Origin: Fusobacterium sp. | Lineage (GTDB): Bacteria > Fusobacteriota > Fusobacteriia > Fusobacteriales > Fusobacteriaceae | DNA: 36,320 nt | Assembly (NCBI GenBank): GCA_019410665.1 | Contig: DXSD01000008.1 | Location: 1 to 36,320, forward strand | Direction of reading: 5' to 3' | In this document: piece by piece, positions 24,162 to 32,963 of the stretch | Layout: every line of letters begins with the position of its first letter | How positions within the stretch are numbered: position 1 is the first letter of the stretch | Notes under the pieces: model-generated | What the model saw: the letters and a program-made list of their open reading frames with translations, nothing else | Database searches by the model: none | Told to the model about the DNA's origin: nothing | Program-made: the position numbers and the translations under genes

Positions 24162-26569
24162 TATAAAATCTCCTCCTTATATATATTTAAAGTTATTTTT
24201 ACATTCGTACCTTCATCCACTTGAGATAAAATTTTTATTACCCCATGATGATCTTTTATTATTCTTGATACAATTGAAAGCCCAAGTCCTGGAGCATTTT
24301 CATTATAACCTACAAAAGGTTCAAATACATTTTCTAATTGCTCCTGTGTCATTCCAATACCATTATCAACAATATTTATTCTTATTTTATCTACATTTTT
24401 CTCTTTTGTCACTATAATATTTATTTTTTTATTATCATCATTTATTTTATCAAAAGACTCTTTAGCATTTTTTATTATCTCATATAAAGCTCTTTTTAGT
24501 CTAGACCTATTTCCTACAATTTTTCCATTATAGTTTATAAATGTAGATATATTAACTCCTACCTTTTCTAACTTAGGCTCTATTTCATTTATTATTTCAG
24601 AGATAATCTCTTCAATATTAAAAATCTCCAAAGGTTCATTTTTTTTGACATTTACATACTCATTTAAAATCTCTTTCTCTCTTTTAAGCTTTACTATTTC
24701 ATTTTTCATCTCTTGTATCTGAATTTTTAAAAAACTATTATTTGAATCATAGGCATCCATCTTTTCCATAAAATCAAGCATCTTTTCAAAGGAAATCTCC
24801 CTGCTTTTAAAAAATCTATCTACTAACTTTCCTATTGTAGCAGCCCTTTCTAAATCTATTTTCTCCTCTTCTATAGTTCTATTCTTTATTCTGATTGAAA
24901 TATTTAAAGAAAGTAAAGTTAAAAGTTCTATCTCCTCTTGAGTTATGTTATTCTCTTTACCAAAATAGTCTACAACTATACATCCATAATTTCTTTTTTC
25001 ACTATATATAGGCATAATCAAAAATTTATCTACTCCAAAACTTTTAAAAAGTTCATTTCCTAAATTATACTTATAACCTTTATCATTTTCAGAGACAATT
25101 CTTCTTTCAATTAAAGCCTTTCCTATTAAATTTTCATTTTTAAATGGTATTTTAATAAGTTTTACCAATTTATTTAGTTCCTCAATTTGAAATTTAAAGC
25201 CTCCTGTACTCTCAACACCATTTAGGATTTCTCTCTTTACTTTAGTGTTTACTACAGCAAATTCCCCTACTAATTTGTCTATCTCTCTACTGTATCTAAA
25301 ATACATAGCTCTACTATAACCTAAGCCTACTTCTGAAGTGAAAGCTAACATTATATCTTTTACAGTTAAAGTTATATCATTTTCAATTTGAATATTCATC
25401 AATATTTTTTCAATTGAGTCAATTCTTTTTAAAGTTCCTAAAAGTTTTTTATTCTTACTTTTAGCTTGTTCCTCATTGTTTCTTATATCTTCAGCCATTT
25501 TGTTAAAACTTTTAGAAAGGGTCCTCATCTCATCTACCCCTTCAGGCTTTACAAAAATCCTATAATTTCCTTTACTTACCTCTTCTGCAGCATCTACAAT
25601 TCTAGATAGCGGTTCCAATAGTTTTCCAAAAATTTTAGCTGAAACAGTTGTACTTACTGCTACAAAAACTAAAATTATTGCAATAACAGAGATTGAAACT
25701 ACTCTTTTCATCTGTTCTATTGGTTCATAATATATTGCTACTCCTATGCTCCCTATATATTCATTTCTATAATCATAGAGATCATTTAAACCTATATAAT
25801 AAAGCTCATTATTAATATCTTTCTTTTTATAAATATAACTATAGTTCTTTCCTAATCTTTTAGTTATCTCTCTTCTTTTTACTAACTTTGTTTCAGTATC
25901 AACCTTAAATTTACTAGAGCTGTAATTTCCATCTACTACAAGGAGAACACTATCATTTTCTGTTAAACTAGTTACATATTCTAAATTTTTTAAAATTTCA
26001 TTACTTGTTGGTAATGTCAATACTAGATAAAGATTCCTTCTATTTTCAACTTCATATTTCATTATTGTTCTAGAATATATCTGTTTCTCTGCCCTAAAGA
26101 AATAAGTAGTTTTAATATCTGCATCTCCTTTAGACACATTCTCTTTAAATCCAGCTTGATCAATTATCGTTCTACTTTTATTGTCATTACTCTCTCCAAG
26201 AATAATTCCCTCTTCATCTACAATTGAGAGATTGGAATCTTTATACATATTAAAATTTCTTCTTAATAATCGAGATTTTAAATTTAAAACCTGCTGTGTA
26301 TATGTAAGATTCCTATCAAAATATTGATTTTCAAAAATGGTTGTATTTCTCATTATCTGGTTAAGATCATCTTTAGCTTTTAATATCTCACCACTGTAAC
26401 TCCTACCAATAAGAGCTATCTTATCTCTAGTAGACTCTATGACTTTAGATTCTATATTTTGAAATGCAGTAAAAGTTAAAAATAGAGCAATAGTGATAGA
26501 AACCATCACTATTGCAATATCATTATAAAATACCATTCTAAATAAAAGAGAATTCTTACTTACTTTCAT
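24161..26569 (-). CDS. Sensor histidine-kinase-like protein lacking the phosphoacceptor His
   Basis: The 802 aa have TM1 (about 12-35), an extracytoplasmic domain (36-288), TM2 (about 290-312), HAMP (about 313-368), a GAF-like region (about 385-565), a short coiled region, and a C-terminal HATPase domain with intact N box (EIIKNAKESF, 697-706), G1 (DNGIGM, 735-740), F box (FEPF) and G2 (GLGLSIV, 761-767). The H-box region reads AATIGKLVDRFFKSREIS (576-593); where kinases have AHEI, this has SREI with Arg590 (codon 24800-24802). The only histidines in the protein are at 774-775, in the ATPase domain. It is encoded between tex and ileS and no response regulator is nearby. It may act without autophosphorylation on His, or through a partner. 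Confidence 0.9.
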   Translation of the reverse strand: MKVSKNSLLFRMVFYNDIAIVMVSITIALFLTFTAFQNIESKVIESTRDKIALIGRSYSGEILKAKDDLNQIMRNTTIFENQYFDRNLTYTQQVLNLKSRLLRRNFNMYKDSNLSIVDEEGIILGESNDNKSRTIIDQAGFKENVSKGDADIKTTYFFRAEKQIYSRTIMKYEVENRRNLYLVLTLPTSNEILKNLEYVTSLTENDSVLLVVDGNYSSSKFKVDTETKLVKRREITKRLGKNYSYIYKKKDINNELYYIGLNDLYDYRNEYIGSIGVAIYYEPIEQMKRVVSISVIAIILVFVAVSTTVSAKIFGKLLEPLSRIVDAAEEVSKGNYRIFVKPEGVDEMRTLSKSFNKMAEDIRNNEEQAKSKNKKLLGTLKRIDSIEKILMNIQIENDITLTVKDIMLAFTSEVGLGYSRAMYFRYSREIDKLVGEFAVVNTKVKREILNGVESTGGFKFQIEELNKLVKLIKIPFKNENLIGKALIERRIVSENDKGYKYNLGNELFKSFGVDKFLIMPIYSEKRNYGCIVVDYFGKENNITQEEIELLTLLSLNISIRIKNRTIEEEKIDLERAATIGKLVDRFFKSREISFEKMLDFMEKMDAYDSNNSFLKIQIQEMKNEIVKLKREKEILNEYVNVKKNEPLEIFNIEEIISEIINEIEPKLEKVGVNISTFINYNGKIVGNRSRLKRALYEIIKNAKESFDKINDDNKKINIIVTKEKNVDKIRINIVDNGIGMTQEQLENVFEPFVGYNENAPGLGLSIVSRIIKDHHGVIKILSQVDEGTNVKITLNIYKEEIL

Positions 26570-26573
26570 GGAA

Positions 26574-28739
26574 TTATTTCTCCTTTTTAGTTAATCCTAC
26601 TCTCTCTCTTTCTTTATCAATATCTTTAATTCTTACCTTTATAATCTGTCCAACTGATAAAACCTTACTCGGATCATCTATAAATTTATTTGAAATTTCA
26701 GAAATATGTAAAAGAGCATCATTTTTTAATCCAATATCAATAAAAGCTCCAAATTTTACAACATTTCTAACGGTTCCCTCTATCTCCATTCCTGGTTGTA
26801 AATTTTCTATTTTTAAAATATCTGACTTTAAAAGTGGTTTTTCAAAACTATCTCTTGGATCTCTTCTATCTCTAATTAGAGCTTCATAGATATCCTTTAC
26901 AGTTTCTACTCCATACTCATTGTCCTTAGCAAACTTACTATAATTAAAGCCTTTTAATTTCTCTCTAGCTGCATCTAAGTCTTTTCCATAATCTTCTACA
27001 CTAACTCCTGCCTCAGCTAATAAAGCTGTAGCTATATGATAAGACTCTGGATGGATAATTGTATTATCTAATACATTTTCTCCATCTACTATTACAAGGA
27101 ATCCAGCCATTTGCTCATAAGCCTTTGCTCCTATTCCTTTAACTTTTAAAAGCTCTTTTCTATTTTTAAAATTTCCATTCTCTTTTCTATAATCAACTAT
27201 ATTCTTAGCTATATTTTTCTTTATTCCAGAAATATGAGAAAGTAGTGCCCAAGAGGCTGTATTTAAGTTTGCACCAACACTATTTACTACATAGGTAATA
27301 ACAGCATCTAATGACTCGTCAAGTCTACCTTGATTTACATCATGTTGATACATTCCTACTCCTATTGATTTAGGATCTATTTTTACTAACTCTGCTAGCG
27401 GATCTTGTACCCTTCTACCTATTGAAATAGCTCCTCTCACTGTTACATCTAGATCTGGGAACTCTTCAGCAGCAATTTTTGAAGCAGAATATATTGAAGC
27501 TCCAGCTTCATTTGCTATAAGATATTTTGCTTTTAAGTTATGTTTTCTAATTACATCTACTACAAAACTCTCTGTTTCTCTAGAAGCAGTACCATTTCCT
27601 ATAACAATTATATCTATCTCATACTTTTTAACATAGTCAACTATCTTTTTCTCTGCACTTTCCAATTGTTTTGGACTGTGCATCTCTGCCACTAAATAAA
27701 ATACATCATTTTCTATATAGAAACCATTTTTATCTATTACTGCTACCTTACATCCTGTTCTATAACCTGGGTCAAGTGCCAATATATTCTTCTCTTTTAA
27801 AGGTGCCTGCATTAAAAGATTTTTTAAATTCTCTTTAAATACTTTTATAGCTTCCTCTTCAGCTTTATCTGTAAGTATATTTCTTACCTCTCTCTCAATA
27901 GATGGAAGTATTAATCTATCTAGTGCATCTACTACTATTTTCTGATAAGTTTCTTGAAGATTTGGATTTTTAAAATCTTTAAGAATAACTCTTTCCACTC
28001 TCACTCTTGTTTCGTCCTCAAAATTTATTGAAACAGATAGTATCTCTTCACTCTCTCCTCTATTCACAGCTAAAATTCTATGTGAAGGCATCTTAGATAT
28101 AGGCTCACTATATTGATAATAATCTGAATAAACCTTTTTAGTATCTAGCTCTTTTGCTTTTTTACTCTCTTTAGTAGTGATTATTCCCTTAGTTAGCATT
28201 ATCTCTCTTATTTTCTCTCTATATATTGGAGTTTCAGAGATATTTTGAGCTAGTATAAGCATAGCTCCCTCTATTGCTTCTTCTATACTAGGTACTTCTT
28301 CATTTAAAAATTCCTTTGCCTTTTCTACTACAGCTTCATTAGAAGATGCTTCTAACATATAATTAGCAAGAGGCTCTAATCCCCTTTCTTTTGCTGTATC
28401 TGCCTTAGTTTTTCTCTTTTTTCTATAAGGAAAATATATATCTTCCACCTCTTGAAGCTTTGTTGCAAGTGCTATTGATTTAACTATATCATCAGTTAAT
28501 TTACCTTGCTCCTCAATAAGTCTTATTACTTCCTCTTTTCTCTTTTCTAAGTTTCTTTGATATGTAACTGTTTCTAAAATCTTTCCTATCTCTACTTCAT
28601 CAAGATTATTAGTAGCTTCCTTTCTATATCTAGCTATAAAAGGAACAGTTGCTCCTTCATCTAAAAGTTGCATAGTATTAGTTATTTGGGCTAGAGAAAA
28701 TCCTAATTCTTTAGCTACCTGTTCAAATATCTTTTCCAT
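26574..28739 (-). CDS. tex: Tex-family RNA-binding transcription accessory protein
   Basis: The 721-aa protein has the Tex order: N-terminal helical domain, YqgF/RuvX-like domain starting near ILALDPGYRTGCKVAV (about 327-342), helix-hairpin-helix repeats (KNIVDYRKENGNFKNRKELL, KVKGIGAKAYEQMAG) and a C-terminal S1 RNA-binding domain (about 648-718, KFGAFIDIGLKNDALLHISE). It binds nucleic acid and associates with transcription; its exact job is poorly defined. It is the first gene of the long operon, with its own promoter. The ribosome site of the sensor kinase lies in its last codons. Confidence 0.95.
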   Translation of the reverse strand: MEKIFEQVAKELGFSLAQITNTMQLLDEGATVPFIARYRKEATNNLDEVEIGKILETVTYQRNLEKRKEEVIRLIEEQGKLTDDIVKSIALATKLQEVEDIYFPYRKKRKTKADTAKERGLEPLANYMLEASSNEAVVEKAKEFLNEEVPSIEEAIEGAMLILAQNISETPIYREKIREIMLTKGIITTKESKKAKELDTKKVYSDYYQYSEPISKMPSHRILAVNRGESEEILSVSINFEDETRVRVERVILKDFKNPNLQETYQKIVVDALDRLILPSIEREVRNILTDKAEEEAIKVFKENLKNLLMQAPLKEKNILALDPGYRTGCKVAVIDKNGFYIENDVFYLVAEMHSPKQLESAEKKIVDYVKKYEIDIIVIGNGTASRETESFVVDVIRKHNLKAKYLIANEAGASIYSASKIAAEEFPDLDVTVRGAISIGRRVQDPLAELVKIDPKSIGVGMYQHDVNQGRLDESLDAVITYVVNSVGANLNTASWALLSHISGIKKNIAKNIVDYRKENGNFKNRKELLKVKGIGAKAYEQMAGFLVIVDGENVLDNTIIHPESYHIATALLAEAGVSVEDYGKDLDAAREKLKGFNYSKFAKDNEYGVETVKDIYEALIRDRRDPRDSFEKPLLKSDILKIENLQPGMEIEGTVRNVVKFGAFIDIGLKNDALLHISEISNKFIDDPSKVLSVGQIIKVRIKDIDKERERVGLTKKEK

Positions 28740-28782
28740 ATTTCACCTTTATTTTTTTGTTATAATTAATGAACTTCCTTAT

Positions 28783-28811
28783 ATTATATCAAAACTTTAC
28801 TAGCTTGTCTA
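28783..28811 (-). promoter_or_regulatory. Promoter of the tex-kinase-ileS-lspA-glyQS operon
   Basis: On the minus strand, TAGACA (28811-28806), a 17-nt spacer and TATAAT (28788-28783) lie 44 nt upstream of tex. No other clear promoter or terminator is seen before the glyS terminator, except the palindromic element between glyQ and glyS. Confidence 0.8.
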
Positions 28812-28818
28812 ATGAAAA

Positions 28819-28848
28819 AAGGACTTTATACAGTAGTATAAAGCCCTT
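28819..28848 (-). terminator. Intrinsic terminator after rpsP
   Basis: The 13-nt arms AAGGACTTTATAC / GTATAAAGCCCTT pair with one mismatch around a 4-nt loop and are followed on the minus strand by a U-run. It lies 18 nt past the rpsP stop, between it and the tex promoter. Confidence 0.88.
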
Positions 28849-28865
28849 GAACTCTTTTCAACTAA

Positions 28866-29129
28866 CTATTTTCTTTTAGCTTCTTCAAATTTTGCCCATA
28901 CTCCAGCTTTAACTAAGATTGATTTTACAGTTCTAGTTGGTTGAGCTCCATTTAATAAGAATTTTACAATTTCTTCCTCTTTTAATACTACTCTAGAATC
29001 CTCTAATGGGAAGTAGTTTCCTAAGTAAGCAACTGCTTTACCATCTCTTTTTGATAATGCTTCCATAGCTACAACTCTATAAGAAGGTCTTTTTTTGTCT
29101 CCTAATCTAGTTAATCTTAATTTTAACAT
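28866..29129 (-). CDS. rpsP: 30S ribosomal protein S16
   Basis: The 87-aa protein begins MLKLRLTRLGDKKRPSYRVV, the S16 N-terminus. The frame is open 9 nt further to a GTG (29138), but that lies only 2 nt from the ribosome site; ATG 29129 gives the family start and 11-nt spacing. It is the last gene of ylxM-ffh-rpsP, an order known in Firmicutes, and is followed by a terminator. Confidence 0.96.
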   Translation of the reverse strand: MLKLRLTRLGDKKRPSYRVVAMEALSKRDGKAVAYLGNYFPLEDSRVVLKEEEIVKFLLNGAQPTRTVKSILVKAGVWAKFEEAKRK

Positions 29130-29186
29130 AAATTTCACGTCTCCTTTTATTATTTATATTTTAATCTTTAAATTATTTATTAATTT

Positions 29187-30536
29187 TTAGAATGGAAATT
29201 TTCCACCCTTTCCACCTTTAAATCCACCAAACGATGGTAATGAAGGCATTTTTCCACCACTGAACATTTTCATCATAGCTTTCATTTGCTCAAATTGCTT
29301 TAAAAGTCTATTTACATCTGCTACCTCTGTTCCACTTCCTTTAGCAATTCTTTGCTTTCTGCTAGCTTTTAATATTTCAGGTTTCTTTCTTTCCTCTTTA
29401 GTCATAGATTGAATTATCGCTTCTACCTTTTTCATCTCTTTTTCAGCAGGAGCTAAATCTCCAATCTGTCCCATACCTGGTATCATTTTTAAAATACTTC
29501 CTAATGAACCAAGTTTTTTAATATTTTGTAGTTGTTTTAAGAAATCATCTAAATCAAATTTTTGAGTTCTAATTTTTTCTTCTAGTGACTTTGCATCTTC
29601 TTCATCTATTGCACTTTGTGCTTTTTCAACTAGTGATACAACATCTCCCATTCCTAATATTCTTGAAACAAGTCTTTCTGGATGGAAAAGCTCTATATCA
29701 TCAATTTTCTCTCCAACTCCTACAAATTTTATAGGCTTTCCTACAACTGCTTTTATTGAAAGAGCAGCTCCTCCTCTAGTATCTCCATCTAACTTTGTAA
29801 GTACAACTCCATCTATATTTAATACATTATTAAATGACTCTGCTAAATTAACAGCATCTTGTCCAATCATAGCATCTACTACTAAAAGTATCTCTTGTGG
29901 TCTTGCTACTTTTTTTATCTCTCTTAGCTCGTCCATTAACTTTTCATCTATATGTAATCTTCCAGCAGTATCTATTATCATATAAGTAGAACCTAGTTCT
30001 CTAGCTTTGGCAAGTCCTCTTTCACAAATTCCCACAGCATCTTGATGATCTAACTCTGAGTAAACCTCTATACCAGTCTGTTCTCCTAAAACTTGTAATT
30101 GTTTTATTGCAGCAGGTCTATATACGTCAGCTCCTACCATTAAAACTTTTTCTCCTTGTTTCTTAAGGTAGTTTCCTAATTTAGCAGCAAAAGTTGTCTT
30201 TCCTGCTCCTTGCAATCCTGCTAACATAAGTACAGTTGGATTTTTTACTCCCTTAGTAAGTCTTGCATTAGTTCCACCTAAAAGTTCCACTAATTCATCA
30301 TTTACTATTTTTATAAACTGCTGTCCTGGATTTATTCCTTTTAATACATCTGTACCAATAGCTTTTTCTTGAATTTTACTTGTGAAATCCTTTACAACTT
30401 TATAGTTAACGTCAGCTTCTAGAAGAGACATTTTTACCTCTCTAAGAGCTTCTTTTATATTGCTTTCACTTAGTTTTCCATGTCCTCTAACTTTTTTAAA
30501 TATCTCCTGAAATCTAGAGCCTAAATTATCTAACAT
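29187..30536 (-). CDS. ffh: Signal recognition particle GTPase Ffh
   Basis: Ffh binds 4.5S RNA and signal peptides of nascent membrane proteins and docks on FtsY. The 449 aa have an N domain, a G domain with GLQGAGKTT (G1), IIDTAGR (G3) and LTKLDGDTRGG (G4), and a Met-rich M domain ending in a Gly/Lys-rich tail (GGFKGGKGGKFPF). The frame is open to a GTG at 30542, which overlaps the ribosome site GAGG; ATG 30536 gives the standard N-terminus MLDNLGSRFQ. It lies 11 nt after ylxM. Confidence 0.97.
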   Translation of the reverse strand: MLDNLGSRFQEIFKKVRGHGKLSESNIKEALREVKMSLLEADVNYKVVKDFTSKIQEKAIGTDVLKGINPGQQFIKIVNDELVELLGGTNARLTKGVKNPTVLMLAGLQGAGKTTFAAKLGNYLKKQGEKVLMVGADVYRPAAIKQLQVLGEQTGIEVYSELDHQDAVGICERGLAKARELGSTYMIIDTAGRLHIDEKLMDELREIKKVARPQEILLVVDAMIGQDAVNLAESFNNVLNIDGVVLTKLDGDTRGGAALSIKAVVGKPIKFVGVGEKIDDIELFHPERLVSRILGMGDVVSLVEKAQSAIDEEDAKSLEEKIRTQKFDLDDFLKQLQNIKKLGSLGSILKMIPGMGQIGDLAPAEKEMKKVEAIIQSMTKEERKKPEILKASRKQRIAKGSGTEVADVNRLLKQFEQMKAMMKMFSGGKMPSLPSFGGFKGGKGGKFPF

Positions 30537-30547
30537 ATTCACCTCAA

Positions 30548-30859
30548 CTAAAATAGTTTTTCTATTATCTCATCTAGTTTTTCAATTTTAAAATTCTCTT
30601 TTAATTCTAAAAGTTCTCCATGTAACTTTTTTTCTTTCTCATAAAATCCTAGTTTCTCTTCATATTCTCTCAGCTGTTTTATCCCTCTCTTTATATTATC
30701 ATATACAGCCTGTCTGCTTACTCCATTATTTTTTGCTATCTCTGAAAGAGATAAATCCTCTTCAAAATGATTAATCAAATACTCTTTCTGTTTATCACTT
30801 AACAGGTTTCTATAATAATCCAACAGAGTAGATACCTCTAAAAACTCATCTAATTCCAT
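30548..30859 (-). CDS. ylxM: YlxM-family (UPF0122) helix-turn-helix protein
   Basis: The 103-aa protein has a sigma-70 region-4-like HTH: LSDKQKEYLINHF, then LSLSEIAKNNGVSRQAVYDN, then a charged coiled tail. YlxM is known to lie before ffh and is thought to act with the SRP, possibly at 4.5S RNA, in streptococci. It has a perfect promoter upstream (30874-30902) and a GGTGAT ribosome site. Confidence 0.92.
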   Translation of the reverse strand: MELDEFLEVSTLLDYYRNLLSDKQKEYLINHFEEDLSLSEIAKNNGVSRQAVYDNIKRGIKQLREYEEKLGFYEKEKKLHGELLELKENFKIEKLDEIIEKLF

Positions 30860-30873
30860 TATATCACCAGCAT

Positions 30874-30902
30874 ATTATATAAAATTTTATAAAAACTGTC
30901 AA
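30874..30902 (-). promoter_or_regulatory. Consensus promoter of ylxM-ffh-rpsP
   Basis: On the minus strand, TTGACA (30902-30897), a 17-nt spacer and TATAAT (30879-30874) lie 15 nt upstream of the ylxM start codon, so the leader is very short. The promoter begins 20 nt past the stop of the LacI-kinase fusion, and no separate terminator for that gene is obvious. Confidence 0.88.
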
Positions 30903-30921
30903 GTGTTTTTTCTTTACAATT

Positions 30922-32787
30922 TTATTTTTTTAAAAGTTGTGGTTCTTTTTTATAAATATAAGTTTCTAAAGAATCTCTATCTATCATTCCACTTATACTT
31001 CCTTGGTGTAATACAGAAAAACCTGCTGAATAAGTTGCTATTCCAATAGCCTTTTCTATAGGATAATCTCTTACCAAATAGCTACTCAATGTAGCAATGA
31101 AAGCATCTGATGCACCTGTTGTATCCACCACAGGAAAATCAATAGCTGGATACCACTTCTCTACCTCATTATTTATAAAATAACTTCCCTCTTCTCCTAA
31201 AGTTATTATCACATTTTTTACCCCTCTACTTAAAAAATATCTTCCCTTATCCTCTATATTCTCAAAATTTCCACAAAGGATTTCAGCTTCCTTTCTATTC
31301 AGTATAAATATATCAATATTTTTTAAAACTCTTTCTTCAATTTTTTCTTGTGCAGATGGTTTTAGTACCACTTTAGCTCCATACTCCTTTGCCATCTCCA
31401 CAGCTTTAGCTACACTTATCTCTGGTATCTCAGTAGAAACTAGGCAGTAACTACTTTCCACAAAAAGTTGTCTATGTTTTTCAATATCTTCTGGAAGTAA
31501 TCTCTCATTAGCTCCCCCAAAGATTGCTATTGTACTCTTTCCATCTTGTTGAAGTTGAATATATGCCTTTCCGGTTTCATAGTTTTCCTCTTTTTCAACC
31601 CCTGTTATATCCAGTCCCTCATTTATAAGTTGAGAAAAAATACTTCTCCCCTCTAAATCATCTCCTACTTTTCCAATCAAAGATACAGGTATTCCCATCC
31701 TATTTACCCCAATGGTTTGGTTTAAACCTTTTCCTCCTAAAGAAGTTGTATGATTTTTTATGATTATAGTATTTTCTCCTGTAGGTAACTCATTTACATT
31801 TAAAGTTGTATCAAGGTTTATACTTCCCACTACAACTATTTTTCTGTCCATATTATAGGTCAAATGTCTTAATGTATTCTCATTTTCTAAAATAAAATTT
31901 TCTTTAAATTCCTCGTCAAATTCCTTTTTTTCACAAAGGGAAATCAGCTTCTTAGTGATTATTTTCCCCAACTTTATATCTTCCTTTATCAAGAAAGATA
32001 TGGAACTACTCTCGCTCTCCCCAGCTAGTGTTATTATGGATATATCTGCTGGTATTCTATACTTTAAACTCTCAAGATTTTTTCTTACCTTTCTAGCTTT
32101 TTCAATATCATCTACAACTATCCCTGTTACCTTTCTCTCTACTACCTTTTTTCTTAATTCCTCAAAGGTTTCAACAAGCAACTCTTCATTAAAAATTATA
32201 TCTCTATCATAGAAGGCTCTCTTAAATCCAAACTTTATCCTCTCTATCTTCTCTCCTATAAGAAGTATCTCTTTGTGTCCTCTCTTTAATAACTCATAAG
32301 TTGCCCTATAAATTCCCTCATCATAATTTATGGAGTACCCTCCCTCTATCAAAGAGTTTAAGTAAAGATATTTTACTCCACCCTCATCTAAATACTTTCT
32401 ATTTTCAATACTTTTTTCTGAAACTGTTTCCCATATTACTCCATCTACTCTATTTTTTACAATAGTGGTTAGATGTTGTAGTTCTTTTTCCTCACTCCTC
32501 TCACTTAGATAAACCATCACTGTATAACCTAAATTCTGAGCTATCTCCATTATCCCTTGAAAAATACTCTTTTCTATCTCTTTTCCAGAAAAAATTACTG
32601 CTAAAAGAAAAGAGTGTCCCTCACTATTTTGTTTTACAAGTCCATAGGGAGTATAGTTATATTTCTTCACTATCTCTAAAACCTTCTCCCTTGTTTTAAT
32701 ATTTATAGCTTCATCTTTATTGTTTACTATTTTTGAAACTGTAGCTATGGATACTCCAGCTAACTTAGCTATCTCTTTTATCGTCAT
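30922..32787 (-). CDS. LacI-family regulator fused to a PfkB/ribokinase-type kinase
   Basis: The 621 aa hold three parts. Residues 1-45 are a LacI helix-turn-helix (TIKEIAKLAGVSIATVSKIV). Residues about 57-305 are the periplasmic-binding-like sensor domain. Residues 315-610 are a PfkB kinase with VVVGSINLD (318-326), GGKGLNQ (351-357), and DTTGASDAF (555-563), where ribokinases have DTTGAGD; Gly560 is Ser but the base Asp561 is kept. The kinase part closely follows ribokinase in order and length. It is divergent from a separate ribokinase, whose promoter carries a palindrome fitting a LacI protein. So it is probably a regulator that reads sugar by two domains; whether the kinase is active is open. 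Confidence 0.93.
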   Translation of the reverse strand: MTIKEIAKLAGVSIATVSKIVNNKDEAINIKTREKVLEIVKKYNYTPYGLVKQNSEGHSFLLAVIFSGKEIEKSIFQGIMEIAQNLGYTVMVYLSERSEEKELQHLTTIVKNRVDGVIWETVSEKSIENRKYLDEGGVKYLYLNSLIEGGYSINYDEGIYRATYELLKRGHKEILLIGEKIERIKFGFKRAFYDRDIIFNEELLVETFEELRKKVVERKVTGIVVDDIEKARKVRKNLESLKYRIPADISIITLAGESESSSISFLIKEDIKLGKIITKKLISLCEKKEFDEEFKENFILENENTLRHLTYNMDRKIVVVGSINLDTTLNVNELPTGENTIIIKNHTTSLGGKGLNQTIGVNRMGIPVSLIGKVGDDLEGRSIFSQLINEGLDITGVEKEENYETGKAYIQLQQDGKSTIAIFGGANERLLPEDIEKHRQLFVESSYCLVSTEIPEISVAKAVEMAKEYGAKVVLKPSAQEKIEERVLKNIDIFILNRKEAEILCGNFENIEDKGRYFLSRGVKNVIITLGEEGSYFINNEVEKWYPAIDFPVVDTTGASDAFIATLSSYLVRDYPIEKAIGIATYSAGFSVLHQGSISGMIDRDSLETYIYKKEPQLLKK

Positions 32788-32820
32788 CTATCTCACCATT
32801 TTCATATATTTTCTATTTCT

Positions 32821-32849
32821 ATTATGTTATAACTTTCCATCTTTGTCAA
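32821..32849 (-). promoter_or_regulatory. Promoter of the LacI-kinase fusion gene
   Basis: On the minus strand, TTGACA (32849-32844), a 17-nt spacer and CATAAT (32826-32821) lie 34 nt upstream of its start. It is back to back with the rbsK promoter, with 23 nt between the two -35 boxes. Confidence 0.7.
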
Positions 32850-32872
32850 CAAAAGTTTTTTTGTAAAAATTA

Positions 32873-32900
32873 TTGACAAAATATAAAAATATAGTAAAAT
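32873..32900 (+). promoter_or_regulatory. Promoter of rbsK and downstream transporters
   Basis: TTGACA (32873-32878), a 16-nt spacer and TAAAAT (32895-32900) lie 63 nt upstream of rbsK. Confidence 0.75.
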
Positions 32901-32905
32901 ATGTA

Positions 32906-32938
32906 TTAAGAAAGTATTTTCTTAAAATGTTTTCTTAA
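32906..32938 (+). promoter_or_regulatory. Candidate LacI-family operator with extra half-site
   Basis: TTAAGAAA-N4-TTTCTTAA (32906-32925) is a near-perfect palindrome at the predicted start of transcription, and a third half-site TTTCTTAA follows at 32931-32938. LacI-family operators are palindromes of this size, and the divergent regulator is the obvious binder. Binding there would block rbsK transcription. Confidence 0.7.
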
Positions 32939-32963
32939 TTTTAGTTACAACAAGGAGGACAAA

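Noticed and set aside
24161..26569. The kinase as a decaying pseudogene because the His is missing
   Set aside because: The frame is intact for 802 codons, ATPase motifs are complete and spacing to neighbours is tight, so a changed function is likelier than decay.
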